Below are positions 1 to 10,437 of a stretch of DNA of 51,813 nt, in pieces (the stretch's first letter is position 1; the number at the start of each line of letters is the position of its first letter). The stretch comes from Deltaproteobacteria bacterium. GTDB lineage: Bacteria > Myxococcota_A > Polyangia > Polyangiales > JADJMO01. The translations under genes and the position numbers were made by a program. The stretch covers positions 1 through 51,813 of the forward strand of contig JALHOE010000039.1 of NCBI GenBank assembly GCA_022843175.1. The letters are read 5' to 3'. The notes beneath the pieces are model-generated. The model was not told the origin of the DNA. It was given only the letters and a program-made list of their open reading frames with translations, and searched no databases.

Positions 1-84
1 GCACGCGCAGGCGCAGGCGCAGGCGCAGGGCGCAGGCGCAGGCCCACGCGCACGCGCAGGCGCGGGCGCACGCGCCTGCAGCAG
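1..84. repeat. GC-rich hexamer tandem repeat at left edge
   Basis: Imperfect tandem copies of the hexamer GGCGCA and variants run from the window edge to about position 84. Frame 1 on the plus strand stays open from base 1 to a TAA at 100-102, so this could be the Ala/Gly/Arg-rich end of a gene entering from the left. The composition is so repetitive that an open frame proves little. The unit is related to the GCGTCT/GCGCCT hexamers inside the TonB receptor gene at 928-1080. Confidence 0.6.
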
Positions 85-86
85 GC

Positions 87-130
87 CCAGATGCCGATCT
101 AACGCGTATAGCGAGTAGATCGGAATCTGG
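87..130. other. Long imperfect hairpin (15-bp arms)
   Basis: The left arm CCAGATGCCGATCTA (87-101) pairs with TAGATCGGAATCTGG (116-130) with a single mismatch. Inside the loop CGC and GCG can pair for three more bases. No T-run follows on either strand, so it is not a classic intrinsic terminator. It could end transcription of a gene to the left or be a protein-binding site. It is the strongest inverted repeat between the edge and the first gene. Confidence 0.6.
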
Positions 131-187
131 ATCGGTCACCCGGCGTCGGGGGCGGCTGGGGCGCACGGCGCTTGCACTGCGGGCGGC

Positions 188-490
188 ATGCGCAGCGACC
201 AACGTGACGCCTTCGTCGGTCTCTCGGTCCTCGCGCTCGCGCTGCTCGCCTGTCAGGAGCAGCGCCCGCCGATGACGAGCGTGCTGCAGTCGCGCGTGAG
301 CCACGAGCTGTCGTGCGGGCCCACCTGGACGAAGATCGTCCCGCTCGGCGCGGGCGGGTATTGGGTCAAGGCGTGCGGGCGGGTCGCCACGTTCTCGTGC
401 GCGCGCCACATCGTGAGCACCTCGAAGTACCACACGAGCTACTCCGAGCAGTGCGTGCGCGAGGGCGAGTGGAAGGAGGTCCCCGAGTAG
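188..490 (+). CDS. Small secreted lipoprotein, unknown function
   Basis: A 100-residue protein. After a short charged start comes a hydrophobic stretch ending in a lipobox-like LALLAC near residue 22, so the mature protein would be anchored by a lipidated Cys and be only about 79 residues long. The mature part has four further Cys residues (in SCGP, KACG, FSCA and QCVR), suggesting two disulfides in the periplasm or at the surface. I do not recognise the family. The ATG at 188 is the natural start because the signal peptide begins there. It stands alone, 73 bases before the TonB receptor gene, and could be co-transcribed with it. The signal peptide and GC3 pattern make it likely to be a real gene. 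Confidence 0.7.
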   Translation: MRSDQRDAFVGLSVLALALLACQEQRPPMTSVLQSRVSHELSCGPTWTKIVPLGAGGYWVKACGRVATFSCARHIVSTSKYHTSYSEQCVREGEWKEVPE

Positions 491-563
491 CCGCGAGTTT
501 TCATCGCGTTTTACGGGCTGCTTGAAATGCGGCCGGGAGGTTTGCTACAAAAGCATTCTTGGT

Positions 564-3154
<2,591 letters not shown>

Positions 3155-3158
<4 letters not shown>

Positions 3159-3853
3159 AGCGAGCCCTCTTCGCCCTCCTCCTCGTCGCGTGCGGCGACA
3201 CCGGCCAGCCCGGCATCGAGCACCGAGCCGTTGGCACCGGGGCCGCGGCGCGCGCCGTCGAGCTCGGCGACTATCGCGTCACGCTCGAGGTCGCCCGGGT
3301 CGGCTTCGGCCCGGTCATCTTCTGCGCGGGCGGCGCCGCTTCGGACGAGCAGTGTCCGTCGGCGCTCGCCGAGCTCGCGAGCACCGCCTCGATCGATGCG
3401 CTGTCACCCGCGCCCCAGCCGCTCGGCACGGTGCAGGGCTTCGTCGGCACCGCCCGCTCCGCCGGCTACGGCTACGCGATCACCTGGCTGCCCACGCAAA
3501 CGGCGCCGCAGCCCGCGCGGGGCGCTGTCGCCGGGCACTCGGCGCACCTCGAGGGCACGGCCGTGCACAAGACCACCGCCGCGTCGTTCCGCTTCGTGGC
3601 CGACGTCGACGTCCTCCCGCTCACGCGCGGCACCCACGCGGTCACCACGTCCGGCCTCGACACCGCGCTCGACGAGCGCACGCGCGGGCTCGACGTGCAG
3701 TTCGATCCCAACGCGTGGCTCGCGCAGATCGATTTCGCCGAGCTCGCAACGCTCGGCCCCACCGTCACCATCGCCCCCGGCAGCCGCGCCTACAACGCGC
3801 TCGTCACCGGCCTCACCACCCTCGCCCCGCCCAAGTTCAACTTCACCCGTTGA
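3155..3853 (+). CDS. Lipoprotein of unknown function, coupled to the TonB receptor
   Basis: A 232-residue protein starting with MKRALFALLLVACGD, a short signal with lipobox LLVAC, so Cys13 is the predicted lipidated residue. The mature part is a beta-rich, Ala/Thr/Gly-rich domain with no recognised motif. It contains one Cys pair (FCAGG and EQCPS) and two scattered His residues (GHSAHLEGTAVHK). The start overlaps the receptor stop by four bases (ATGA), which argues for translational coupling and a shared function, such as a surface or periplasmic substrate-binding partner. The next lipoprotein begins nine bases after its stop. Function is inferred from context only. Confidence 0.85.
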
Positions 3854-3861
3854 GGATCTCC

Positions 3862-4770
3862 ATGCGCACGCTCGCCCTTTGCACCATCCTGCTCGCCGGC
3901 TGCTCCGACGAAGCCGGCGGCAGCACCACCGCCAAGGGCAACGCGCAGGTGTTCGTCACGCCCGAGGAGAGCATCGCCTCCGGCGTCGCGGCGGGCACCG
4001 GCGAAGAGAACATGCAGGACGGGTGGACGGTCACCTACGACAAATTCCTCGTCTCGATCGGCGGGTTTCACGCCAAGAGCAGCCAGACCGGCGAGCAGCT
4101 GCTCGACCCGACGCTGTTCGTCCTCGACCTGAAGAACGCGCCGGCTTCGGGCTACGTCACCTCCACGTTCAACGAGGTGCCGGCGATCCGCTACGACAAA
4201 GTCGGCGAGGACATGCCCATCGCCACGGCCGCCTCGAAGGTCCTCCCGCCGACCACCGAGGCCGACAAGAAGCGAATGGTCGACGGCGGCTTCTCGCTCT
4301 ACGTCTCCGGCAAGATGACGAAGGCCGACGGCAAGTCGTGCACGCCGGGCAAGCCCGCCGAGTGCGTCGATGCCAAGGAGATCAAGTTCGCCTGGGGCTT
4401 CAACATCGCCACCGGCTTCGCGGACTGCGCGCCGGCCAGCGGCGACACCGGCTTCTCGGTGCCGGCCCAGGTCAAGCCGACGATCCACGGCGACCACTGG
4501 TTCTTCTCGGACATCACCGCCGGCGCCGAGGTCACCAAGCGCTACGCGCAATACATCGCCGACGCGGATCTCAACCACGACGGCGAGACCACCGTCGACG
4601 AGCTCAAGCTGGTGAAGTCGTCCGACGCGTTCCCCGCCGACAGGTACAAGCTCTCCGGCGGCATCGACGGGCCGATCAACACCGCGTGGGACTACGTCCG
4701 CTCGCAGGCCCGCACCATCCACGATTTCCAGGGCGACGGCGAGTGCCCCACGCGCCGTGTCATCAAGTGA
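3862..4770 (+). CDS. Lipoprotein with HGDHWFF and EF-hand-like motifs, unknown function
   Basis: A 302-residue protein. MRTLALCTILLAGCSD is a signal peptide with lipobox LLAGC. The mature part is beta-rich, has four Cys in two pairs (SCTPGKPAEC and DCAPA with a later GEC), a His/Asp motif HGDHWFFSD and an EF-hand-like loop DADLNHDGETTVDEL that could bind calcium. The ATG at 3862 follows a GAGGATC ribosome-binding-like stretch. The open frame continues upstream into the previous gene, but the signal peptide fixes the start. Third gene of the receptor operon; its stop lies three bases from the stop of the convergent permease gene. A role in binding a metal or metal complex is my inference from the His/Asp motif and the neighbours. 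Confidence 0.85.
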   Translation: MRTLALCTILLAGCSDEAGGSTTAKGNAQVFVTPEESIASGVAAGTGEENMQDGWTVTYDKFLVSIGGFHAKSSQTGEQLLDPTLFVLDLKNAPASGYVTSTFNEVPAIRYDKVGEDMPIATAASKVLPPTTEADKKRMVDGGFSLYVSGKMTKADGKSCTPGKPAECVDAKEIKFAWGFNIATGFADCAPASGDTGFSVPAQVKPTIHGDHWFFSDITAGAEVTKRYAQYIADADLNHDGETTVDELKLVKSSDAFPADRYKLSGGIDGPINTAWDYVRSQARTIHDFQGDGECPTRRVIK

Positions 4771-4773
4771 CGA

Positions 4774-6591
4774 TCAAGTGAGCGCGTGATCGTGACCGTC
4801 GTGGTCGTGCGCGCAGCCGTGCTCGTGCGAGTGCTCCTCGTGTGACTCGATCGCCATCGCGGCGAACCAGCCGCGCGGCCCCATCCGCACCACGCTCGAG
4901 AGCAGCATCAGCGTGAGGACGCCCGCGGCGACCCACTCGACCAAGTGGTGGTCGTGCGCGACGAGCGGGTGGATCGCCGGCACCGACGAGACCGGCACCA
5001 CCCGGTCGACGATCAGCGCGATGGTCATGGCGATCGCGATGCTGGTGAGGGCGAAGGCCACCGCCGCGCGCGCGCCGAGCTCGCGGCGGAGCACGGCGAG
5101 AATGGGCAGGTTGGTGGCCGGACCGACGAGGAGCAGCGCGAGCGCCGCGGCCGTGGAGAACCCCTTGTGGATCATCATCGCAGCGATGGGCGTGCCGCCC
5201 TGCGCGCAAACGTAGACCGGGATCGCGAGGGCGATGCTCGCGAACATGTCGAACGGCTTCGGCAGGCGCGCGGCGAGCGAGGGGTCGACCGAGGCCTCGA
5301 ACACCGCGGCGACGAGGATGCCGACGACGTACCACGCGCCGAGGTGATCGAGGCCGTCGACGAGGCCGTCGCGCACGGCGACGCGGAGGCGCTCGCGGGT
5401 GGTGGGCGGGCGCGCGCCGGCGACGTCCTCATCGGGCGGCGGGCCGAACGACGCGAACGAGGACTCGTCGGCCGGCGTGACGAACCGGGCGACCACGATC
5501 GCGACCAGGAACGCGAGCACCGCGCTCGCGACGATGCGCGCGAGGGTGAGCGGGACGCCGAGCAGGCGGAAGGAGAGCAGCGCGCTGTCGACGCCGAGCT
5601 CCGGCGTGGCCACCGCGAACGCGACCACCGCCGCCGCCGGCACGCCGAGCACGAACAGCTTGCGAGCGACGGGCACGACGCCGCAGGAGCAGATCGGCAG
5701 GGGCAGCCCGAACGCGACGCCGCGCGCGGCCTGGGACGCGGTGCCGCCGCCCCGGAGCCAACCCGACACGCGGCGCGGAAGGAACCCGTGCATGGCGCCG
5801 GTGGCGACGAGGCCGATGAGGAACGCCGGCGCGGTCTCGATGAACAGCGGGCCGACCGACTGCACGAGCGAGAGCTCGCGGGGCTGGGCGCGCCGGAGGA
5901 TGCCGATCGGATCGGGCAGGAGCAGGACGAGCCCGATACCGAGCACGAAGGCGAGCCCGCTCGCCGCACGACCGCGCGTGTCGGGCGGGGGGTTGTGCGT
6001 ATGGAGCACCAGGCGGAGCATCGCGCCGAGGCCGAACGCGACGACGCCGTCGAGCAGCGACTCGGGGAGGAGCGCGAGCACGGTGCCCCCGGAGAGCGCG
6101 CCGACGAGGGTGCCTGCCGCGAGGATCGCGACCGGCACCAGCGTGCGCCGCACGTTCCGCTCCATCGACGGAGGAGCGAGCGCGGTCGCGACGAACAGCC
6201 CCTCGGGCAGCCGATGGAGGATGAGCGCCGCGCCGAGCAGCCACCCAGCGCTGTGCGTGTGGGCCGCGATCGCGAGTCCCGCGCCGTCGGCGAGCGCGTG
6301 AACGAACAACGTGGGCACCACCACCGCGCGGCCGATCCGCGCCTCGAGGCCGTGCCCGCCGCGATGCGCGAAGGAGACCATCACGAAGCCGACCACCGCG
6401 ATCGCGACCGCCCAACCGCGGAGCTGCTCCATGGTGTGCGGCAAGAGCCGCGTGAGGACGAGCATCGGCAGGATGCCGAGCGTGAGCCCGTCGATCGCGG
6501 CCGCGAGCGTGCGTCGCCCATGGCCCATCGCCACGAGCGCGGGCCCGAGCATGAGCCCGCCGATCGACAGCAGCAGCAGCGGCCAGAGCAC
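4774..6591 (-). CDS. Fused ZIP-like / ArsP-type (DUF318) metal permease with His-rich tail
   Basis: A 605-residue multispanning membrane protein that fuses two transporter types. Residues about 1-230 look like a ZIP family metal transporter: helix-4-type motif H98-ALADG (H-x3-D-G) and helix-5-type motif H126-RLPEG. Residues about 245-550 are a permease of the ArsP/DUF318 group with the signature PICSCGVVPVA (Cys 302 and 304) and a second conserved segment VCAQGGTPIA. The last 25 residues are rich in His, Asp and Glu (HSHEHGCAHDHDGHDH), typical of a metal-binding tail. The start is GTG; no upstream ATG gives a better N-terminus. Divergent from the ArsR/DmeF pair, with 121 bases between. Such fused proteins are annotated in other bacteria as Cu/Zn efflux transporters (SO_0444 type); direction of transport cannot be read from sequence. 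Confidence 0.88.
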   Translation of the reverse strand: MLWPLLLLSIGGLMLGPALVAMGHGRRTLAAAIDGLTLGILPMLVLTRLLPHTMEQLRGWAVAIAVVGFVMVSFAHRGGHGLEARIGRAVVVPTLFVHALADGAGLAIAAHTHSAGWLLGAALILHRLPEGLFVATALAPPSMERNVRRTLVPVAILAAGTLVGALSGGTVLALLPESLLDGVVAFGLGAMLRLVLHTHNPPPDTRGRAASGLAFVLGIGLVLLLPDPIGILRRAQPRELSLVQSVGPLFIETAPAFLIGLVATGAMHGFLPRRVSGWLRGGGTASQAARGVAFGLPLPICSCGVVPVARKLFVLGVPAAAVVAFAVATPELGVDSALLSFRLLGVPLTLARIVASAVLAFLVAIVVARFVTPADESSFASFGPPPDEDVAGARPPTTRERLRVAVRDGLVDGLDHLGAWYVVGILVAAVFEASVDPSLAARLPKPFDMFASIALAIPVYVCAQGGTPIAAMMIHKGFSTAAALALLLVGPATNLPILAVLRRELGARAAVAFALTSIAIAMTIALIVDRVVPVSSVPAIHPLVAHDHHLVEWVAAGVLTLMLLSSVVRMGPRGWFAAMAIESHEEHSHEHGCAHDHDGHDHALT

Positions 6592-6618
6592 GAGGCGTTT
6601 TACCAGGGATGGCTCAGT

Positions 6619-6644
6619 TAGGCGCGCGCGTAAGCGAGCGCCTC
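6619..6644 (+). repeat. Palindromic interspersed repeat, copy A
   Basis: A 25-base stretch from TAGGCGC to GCGCCT that recurs exactly at 18667-18691 and, inverted with one change, at 18717-18741. It folds as a 6-bp stem, a G/A mismatch, a 3-bp stem (CGC/GCG) and the loop GTAA, a GNRA-type tetraloop. Here it lies 28 bases upstream of the permease start codon, between divergent metal genes, so it may sit in the permease leader. Confidence 0.75.
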
Positions 6645-6672
6645 ACGCCGATTACAACGACGTCATACCGCC

Positions 6673-6724
6673 TTGACCAAGTCCCTCGCACACATCATGA
6701 ATCAAACACTTCATGAATCGTTCA
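6673..6724 (+). promoter_or_regulatory. Probable ArsR-family operator/promoter overlapping the arsR-like start codon
   Basis: A -35-like TTGACC (6673-6678) is followed 17 bases later by a weak -10 (CATGAA, 6696-6701). Over it lies the inverted repeat ATGAA-N8-TTCAT (6697-6714), and immediately after it a second, TGAA-N3-TTCA (6714-6724). TGAA...TTCA half-sites are typical of SmtB/CzrA-class zinc repressors, although their usual spacing is six bases. The first repeat covers the ATG at 6713 and there is no ribosome-binding site, so a leaderless transcript repressed by its own product is possible. The motifs are visible; the function is inferred. Confidence 0.5.
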
Positions 6725-7057
6725 ACTGTTGCCGAGGAGCTCCACGCCCACGGTGCCCGCCCGGTCCCCGCGATCGACACGGCCGCGCTCGAGGCGGCGG
6801 CGTCGTTCTTCCGCGCCGCCGGCGACGTCTCCCGCCTCCGCCTGCTCACGTGTCTGCAGCAGGGCGAGTGGTGCGTCACCGAGCTCGCCGAGTCGCTCGG
6901 CGAGGGGCTGTCCACGATCTCTCAGCGGTTGAAGGTGCTCCGTGGCGAGGGGCTCGTGGCGCGCCGTCGCGACGGCAAGCACATCCTCTACTCGCTCGCC
7001 GACGATCACGTCGCGGCGCTGCTCGCCGCCGCGCTCGAGCACGCGAGGGAGCGATGA
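6713..7057 (+). CDS. ArsR/SmtB-family metal-sensing repressor (alpha-5 zinc site)
   Basis: A 114-residue winged-helix repressor: N-terminal arm, helix-turn-helix (CVTELAESLGEGLSTISQRL, about residues 54-73) and wing (RRRDGKHILYSL). The C-terminal helix has D97-x-H99-x10-H110-x2-E113, exactly the spacing of the alpha-5 metal site of SmtB and CzrA, where Asp and His of one subunit and His and Glu of the other bind zinc. The arsenic-type Cys-Val-Cys motif in the recognition region is absent; a single Cys54 aligns with the SmtB alpha-3 Cys. The ATG at 6713 sits inside an inverted repeat. The stop overlaps the start of the efflux gene (ATGA), so repressor and transporter form one coupled operon. 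Predicted effector is zinc, with cobalt or nickel possible. Confidence 0.92.
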   Translation: MNRSTVAEELHAHGARPVPAIDTAALEAAASFFRAAGDVSRLRLLTCLQQGEWCVTELAESLGEGLSTISQRLKVLRGEGLVARRRDGKHILYSLADDHVAALLAAALEHARER

Positions 7058-8019
7058 GCACGTCCGAGCTGCCTCCCCGCTCGTGTCACACGGCCGACTG
7101 CGCGCCGGTCACGACCGAGGCCACGCGGGTCGAGCGACGCACGCGCTGGGTCGTCGGGCTCACGGCCTCGATGATGATCGCCGAGCTCATCGTCGGCACG
7201 CTCACCAAGTCGCTCGCGCTCGTGGCCGATGGCTGGCACATGGCCACCCACGCGGGCGCCCTCGGGCTCGCGGCGGTCGCCTATTGGTACGCCCGCACCC
7301 GCGCCCGCGAGGCGAGCTTCACGTTCGGCACCGGCAAGGTCCACGCGCTCACCGGCTTCACCAACGCGGTGGTGCTGCTGCTCGTCGCCGTGGCAATGCT
7401 CACCGAGGGCGTGACCCGCCTGTTCAAGCCCGAGCAGGTGCGGTTCGACGAGGCGCTCCCCGTCGCCGTTCTCGGCTTCGGCGTGAACATCGTCAGCTTC
7501 TTCCTCCTCCACCCCGGCGGCGCGCACGATCACGATCACGGCCCCGGGGGCCACGCGCACGCGCACGGCCACGAGCACGACGTCAACCTGCGCGCCGCGT
7601 ACATGCACGTCGCGGCCGACGCGCTCACCAGCCTCACCGCGATCGGCGCGCTGCTCGGCGGACGCTATTTCGGGTGGGTGTGGCTCGACCCGGCGATGGC
7701 GATCCTCGGCAGCGTCATCATCCTCAAGTGGGGCGTGGGCCTGGTGCGTCAGTCCACCCGTCAGCTCCTCGACGTCGTGCCGTCGCCCGAGGTCGAGCGC
7801 TCGATCCGCGAGAAGCTCAACGCGCTCGGCGACGCCGAGGTGCGCGATCTCCACGTGTGGGAGCTCGAGCCCGGCCGCCGCGGCTGCATCGTCTCGATCC
7901 TGACCAGCGATCCCCGCCCGCTCGACGACTACCGCGCGGCGATCCTCACCGCCGCGCCGATCGAGCACCTCACGGTGGAGATCGATCACGTGATCCCCGC
8001 GTCGCGCGCCTCGTTCTGA
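7054..8019 (+). CDS. dmeF: Cation diffusion facilitator, DmeF-type divalent metal efflux protein
   Basis: A 321-residue inner-membrane protein with six predicted helices and a cytoplasmic C-terminal domain (from about residue 245, DVVPSPEVERSIREKL). Helix 2 carries D59-GWHMATH and helix 5 carries HVAADALTS, the metal-binding positions of CDF proteins. The pattern ADGWHMxTH, the FGTGK motif and a His/Asp/Gly-rich loop between helices 4 and 5 (HDHDHGPGGHAHAHGHEHD) fit the DmeF group, known for cobalt and nickel export, better than CzcD or ZitB. The ATG at 7054 overlaps the repressor stop (ATGA). DmeF is usually paired with an RcnR/CsoR-type regulator; here the partner is an ArsR protein, which leaves specificity (Co, Ni or Zn) open. 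Confidence 0.92.
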   Translation: MSTSELPPRSCHTADCAPVTTEATRVERRTRWVVGLTASMMIAELIVGTLTKSLALVADGWHMATHAGALGLAAVAYWYARTRAREASFTFGTGKVHALTGFTNAVVLLLVAVAMLTEGVTRLFKPEQVRFDEALPVAVLGFGVNIVSFFLLHPGGAHDHDHGPGGHAHAHGHEHDVNLRAAYMHVAADALTSLTAIGALLGGRYFGWVWLDPAMAILGSVIILKWGVGLVRQSTRQLLDVVPSPEVERSIREKLNALGDAEVRDLHVWELEPGRRGCIVSILTSDPRPLDDYRAAILTAAPIEHLTVEIDHVIPASRASF

Positions 8020-8058
8020 GCGTTTGACCTCGCCACAACCACCAGCAAAGCTTGGGCG

Positions 8059-10434
8059 ATGCGCGTTCGCTCGCTGGTCGCGGTGTTGCTCCTCGGGTGC
8101 GGCGGGTCGACCGAGGGCGGCGGCGAGCCCCTCGTGCCTGCGGAGGATTCCGCGGTCGACAGCACGCTCCCCTCGACCGACGACGGCGTCGTCGACTCCA
8201 CGTTCGTCATCGACACCAACCCCGGCGGATGCACCCCGGGCTCGACATGCGGCGACGCGGGCGGCGTGTGCACGGGCGACGGCGTCTGTTGCAGCGCGTC
8301 GCTCGCGTGCGGCGCGGTCTGCTGCGCCACCGGCAACGTCTGCTCGTTCGGCAAGTGCGCGGTGCCCGGGCCGGTGTGCGTCGACGCGACCGACTGCAAG
8401 GCCGACGAGATCTGCGACTACGCGCTCGGCCCCGCGGTCTCCGGAGACGCCGGCACGGCCGACGCGGCGAGCGACGCGACCTGCGTCGGCGGCAAAGAGC
8501 TCAAACGCGGTCGGTGCCTGCCGCGGCAGCCGCGCTGCGCCGACACCATGGGAGACGCCGGGCCCGACAGCGGCGGCGGCGTCACCTGCCTCGACAAGTG
8601 CGAGTACCGCCCGCCGATCGGCAAGTTCGAGCCCAAGCTGAAGTACGCGTGGGGCTCGGCCGCCGCGGTGGATACACGGGACAGCGTGATGATGACGCCG
8701 ATCGTCGTCGAGCTCGACGACGACAACTGCGACGGCGCGGTGGACGAGAAGGACATCCCCGAGATCGTCTTCAGCACCTTCACGGCCGGCAACTACAACT
8801 ACAGCGGCACGCTCCACGCGATCTCGATCGTGAAGGGGAAGGTCGTCGACAAGTGGGCCGTCCCGCCCGACGCCGTCGATCCGCTGTATCCCGGCGGCCA
8901 CCTCGCGGGCGGCAACATCGACGGCAAGCCCGGCAACGAGATCGTCACCTGCACCCGCACCACCGCCGGCGTGTTCAAGGTCCGCGCGTACACCGGCGCG
9001 GGCAAGGTGCTGTGGACCTCGCCGGCGGTCACGACCTGTCGCGTCCCCAACCTCGCCGACGTCGACGGCGACGGCAAGGTCGAGGTGGTGATCGAGTCGC
9101 ACATCCTCAACGGCACGACCGGCGCGATCGTCGCGACGCTCGCCGGCGCCGCGGGCGGCGAGACGACGGTCGCCGACGTCACCGGCGATGGCGTGCCGGA
9201 GATCGTGTCCCCCACGCGGATCTGGGACAACAAGGGCGTGCTGCTCGCCGACGCGGCGGCCGCGCCGACCGTCAACCCGCTCCCCGGCGGCAGCTACCTC
9301 GCCATCGGCGACTTCGACAAGGACGGCGTCCCCGAGATCGTGACCGCCGACAGCGCGCGTCACATGCTGCACGTGTGGCGCTACGACGCGACGGCGCCCG
9401 GCAAGGTCAAGATCATCCGCCGCAACGTGGACATCAACGGCACATTGTCGCCGTCGCTGTGCCCCACCGGCAGCGCGGGCAACACACGCGGCGGCGGCCC
9501 GCCGACGATCGCGGACTTCAACGGCGACGGCACGCCCGACGTCGCGATGGCCGGCGGCGTCGCGTACGGCGTCTACGACGGCAAGAAGCTGCTCGACGCC
9601 ACGGTCGTCGATCCCACGCTGTGGCTGAAGCAGACCCACGACTGCTCCTCCGCGGCGACGGGCTCGTCGGTCTTCGACTTCGACGGCGACGGCAAGGCGG
9701 AGGTCGTCTACAGCGACGAGTGGTACCTGCGCATCTACCGCGGCACCGACGGCACCGAGCTGTTCCGCACCTGCAACACCACCGGCACGCTCACCGAATA
9801 CCCGGTGATCGCCGACGTCGACAACGACGGCCACGCCGACATCGTCGTCGCGAGCAACAGCTACTCGTCCATCACCTGCCCCGACGGCATGAGCAAGCAG
9901 GCCGGCGTCCGCGTGTTCGGCGACACCGAGGGCAAGTGGGTGCGCACGCGGCGCATCTGGAACCAGCACACCTACCACGTGACCAACGTCCTCGAGAACG
10001 GGACGATCCCCGCCGCCGAGCTCCCCAACTGGAAGCAGCCGCGCCTCAACAACTTCCGGCAGAACGTGCAGCCGCTCGGCGAGTTCGCCGCGCCGGACCT
10101 GGTGGTCGAGGTGCGACCGAGCTGCGAGGGCGTGTACGCGATCATTGCGCGCGTCCGCAACATCGGCGAGGCCGCGGTCGAGCCGCCGATCGACGTCGGC
10201 CTCTACGCGGGCACCACGCTGCTCGGAAAGTCCGCGACGACCAAGACGCTCTACCCCGCCGAGGCCGAGGACCTCGTGTTCTCGTTCGCCACGCCGCCGG
10301 CAGGCCTGATGGACGGGACGCTCAAGGTGCACGCGGTCGTCGACGACGGGATGCCCATGCACCCCTGGCACGAGTGCCGCACCGACAACAACAAGTCCCC
10401 CGAGGTCAGCGGGCGCTGCTCGGGGCCCAAGTAG
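8059..10434 (+). CDS. Large FG-GAP/VCBS-repeat lipoprotein with Cys-rich N-terminus
   Basis: A 791-residue secreted protein. MRVRSLVAVLLLGCGG gives a lipobox LLLGC. It continues with an acidic Asp/Ser/Thr linker, then a Cys-rich segment (about residues 55-140; CCSASLACGAVCC, CVDATDCKADEIC) typical of myxobacterial surface proteins. The core (about 210-640) holds repeated calcium-binding-like loops of FG-GAP/integrin-alpha type: DVDGDGKVEVV, DVTGDGVPEIV, DFDKDGVPEIV, DFNGDGTPDVA, DFDGDGKAEVV, DVDNDGHADIV. This points to a seven-bladed propeller. The last 110 residues (PDLVVEVRPSCEG...) resemble a CARDB-type Ig-like domain. Probably a cell-surface or outer-membrane adhesion or binding protein; no enzyme motif is seen. 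Its stop lies three bases from that of the convergent gene. Confidence 0.9.
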   Translation: MRVRSLVAVLLLGCGGSTEGGGEPLVPAEDSAVDSTLPSTDDGVVDSTFVIDTNPGGCTPGSTCGDAGGVCTGDGVCCSASLACGAVCCATGNVCSFGKCAVPGPVCVDATDCKADEICDYALGPAVSGDAGTADAASDATCVGGKELKRGRCLPRQPRCADTMGDAGPDSGGGVTCLDKCEYRPPIGKFEPKLKYAWGSAAAVDTRDSVMMTPIVVELDDDNCDGAVDEKDIPEIVFSTFTAGNYNYSGTLHAISIVKGKVVDKWAVPPDAVDPLYPGGHLAGGNIDGKPGNEIVTCTRTTAGVFKVRAYTGAGKVLWTSPAVTTCRVPNLADVDGDGKVEVVIESHILNGTTGAIVATLAGAAGGETTVADVTGDGVPEIVSPTRIWDNKGVLLADAAAAPTVNPLPGGSYLAIGDFDKDGVPEIVTADSARHMLHVWRYDATAPGKVKIIRRNVDINGTLSPSLCPTGSAGNTRGGGPPTIADFNGDGTPDVAMAGGVAYGVYDGKKLLDATVVDPTLWLKQTHDCSSAATGSSVFDFDGDGKAEVVYSDEWYLRIYRGTDGTELFRTCNTTGTLTEYPVIADVDNDGHADIVVASNSYSSITCPDGMSKQAGVRVFGDTEGKWVRTRRIWNQHTYHVTNVLENGTIPAAELPNWKQPRLNNFRQNVQPLGEFAAPDLVVEVRPSCEGVYAIIARVRNIGEAAVEPPIDVGLYAGTTLLGKSATTKTLYPAEAEDLVFSFATPPAGLMDGTLKVHAVVDDGMPMHPWHECRTDNNKSPEVSGRCSGPK

Positions 10435-10437
10435 CGT

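Noticed and set aside
1-84. Hexamer array as a CRISPR or satellite
   Set aside because: Units are six bases without spacers; it fits a low-complexity tract.
500-540. TTTCA...TGAAA as a possible Zur or ArsR site before the TonB receptor
   Set aside because: Half-sites are 28 bases apart and the intervening sequence does not match a zinc-regulator consensus.
4945-6621. Plus-strand open frame opposite the fused permease
   Set aside because: Arg/Glu-rich shadow of a high-GC membrane protein gene; no recognisable domain.
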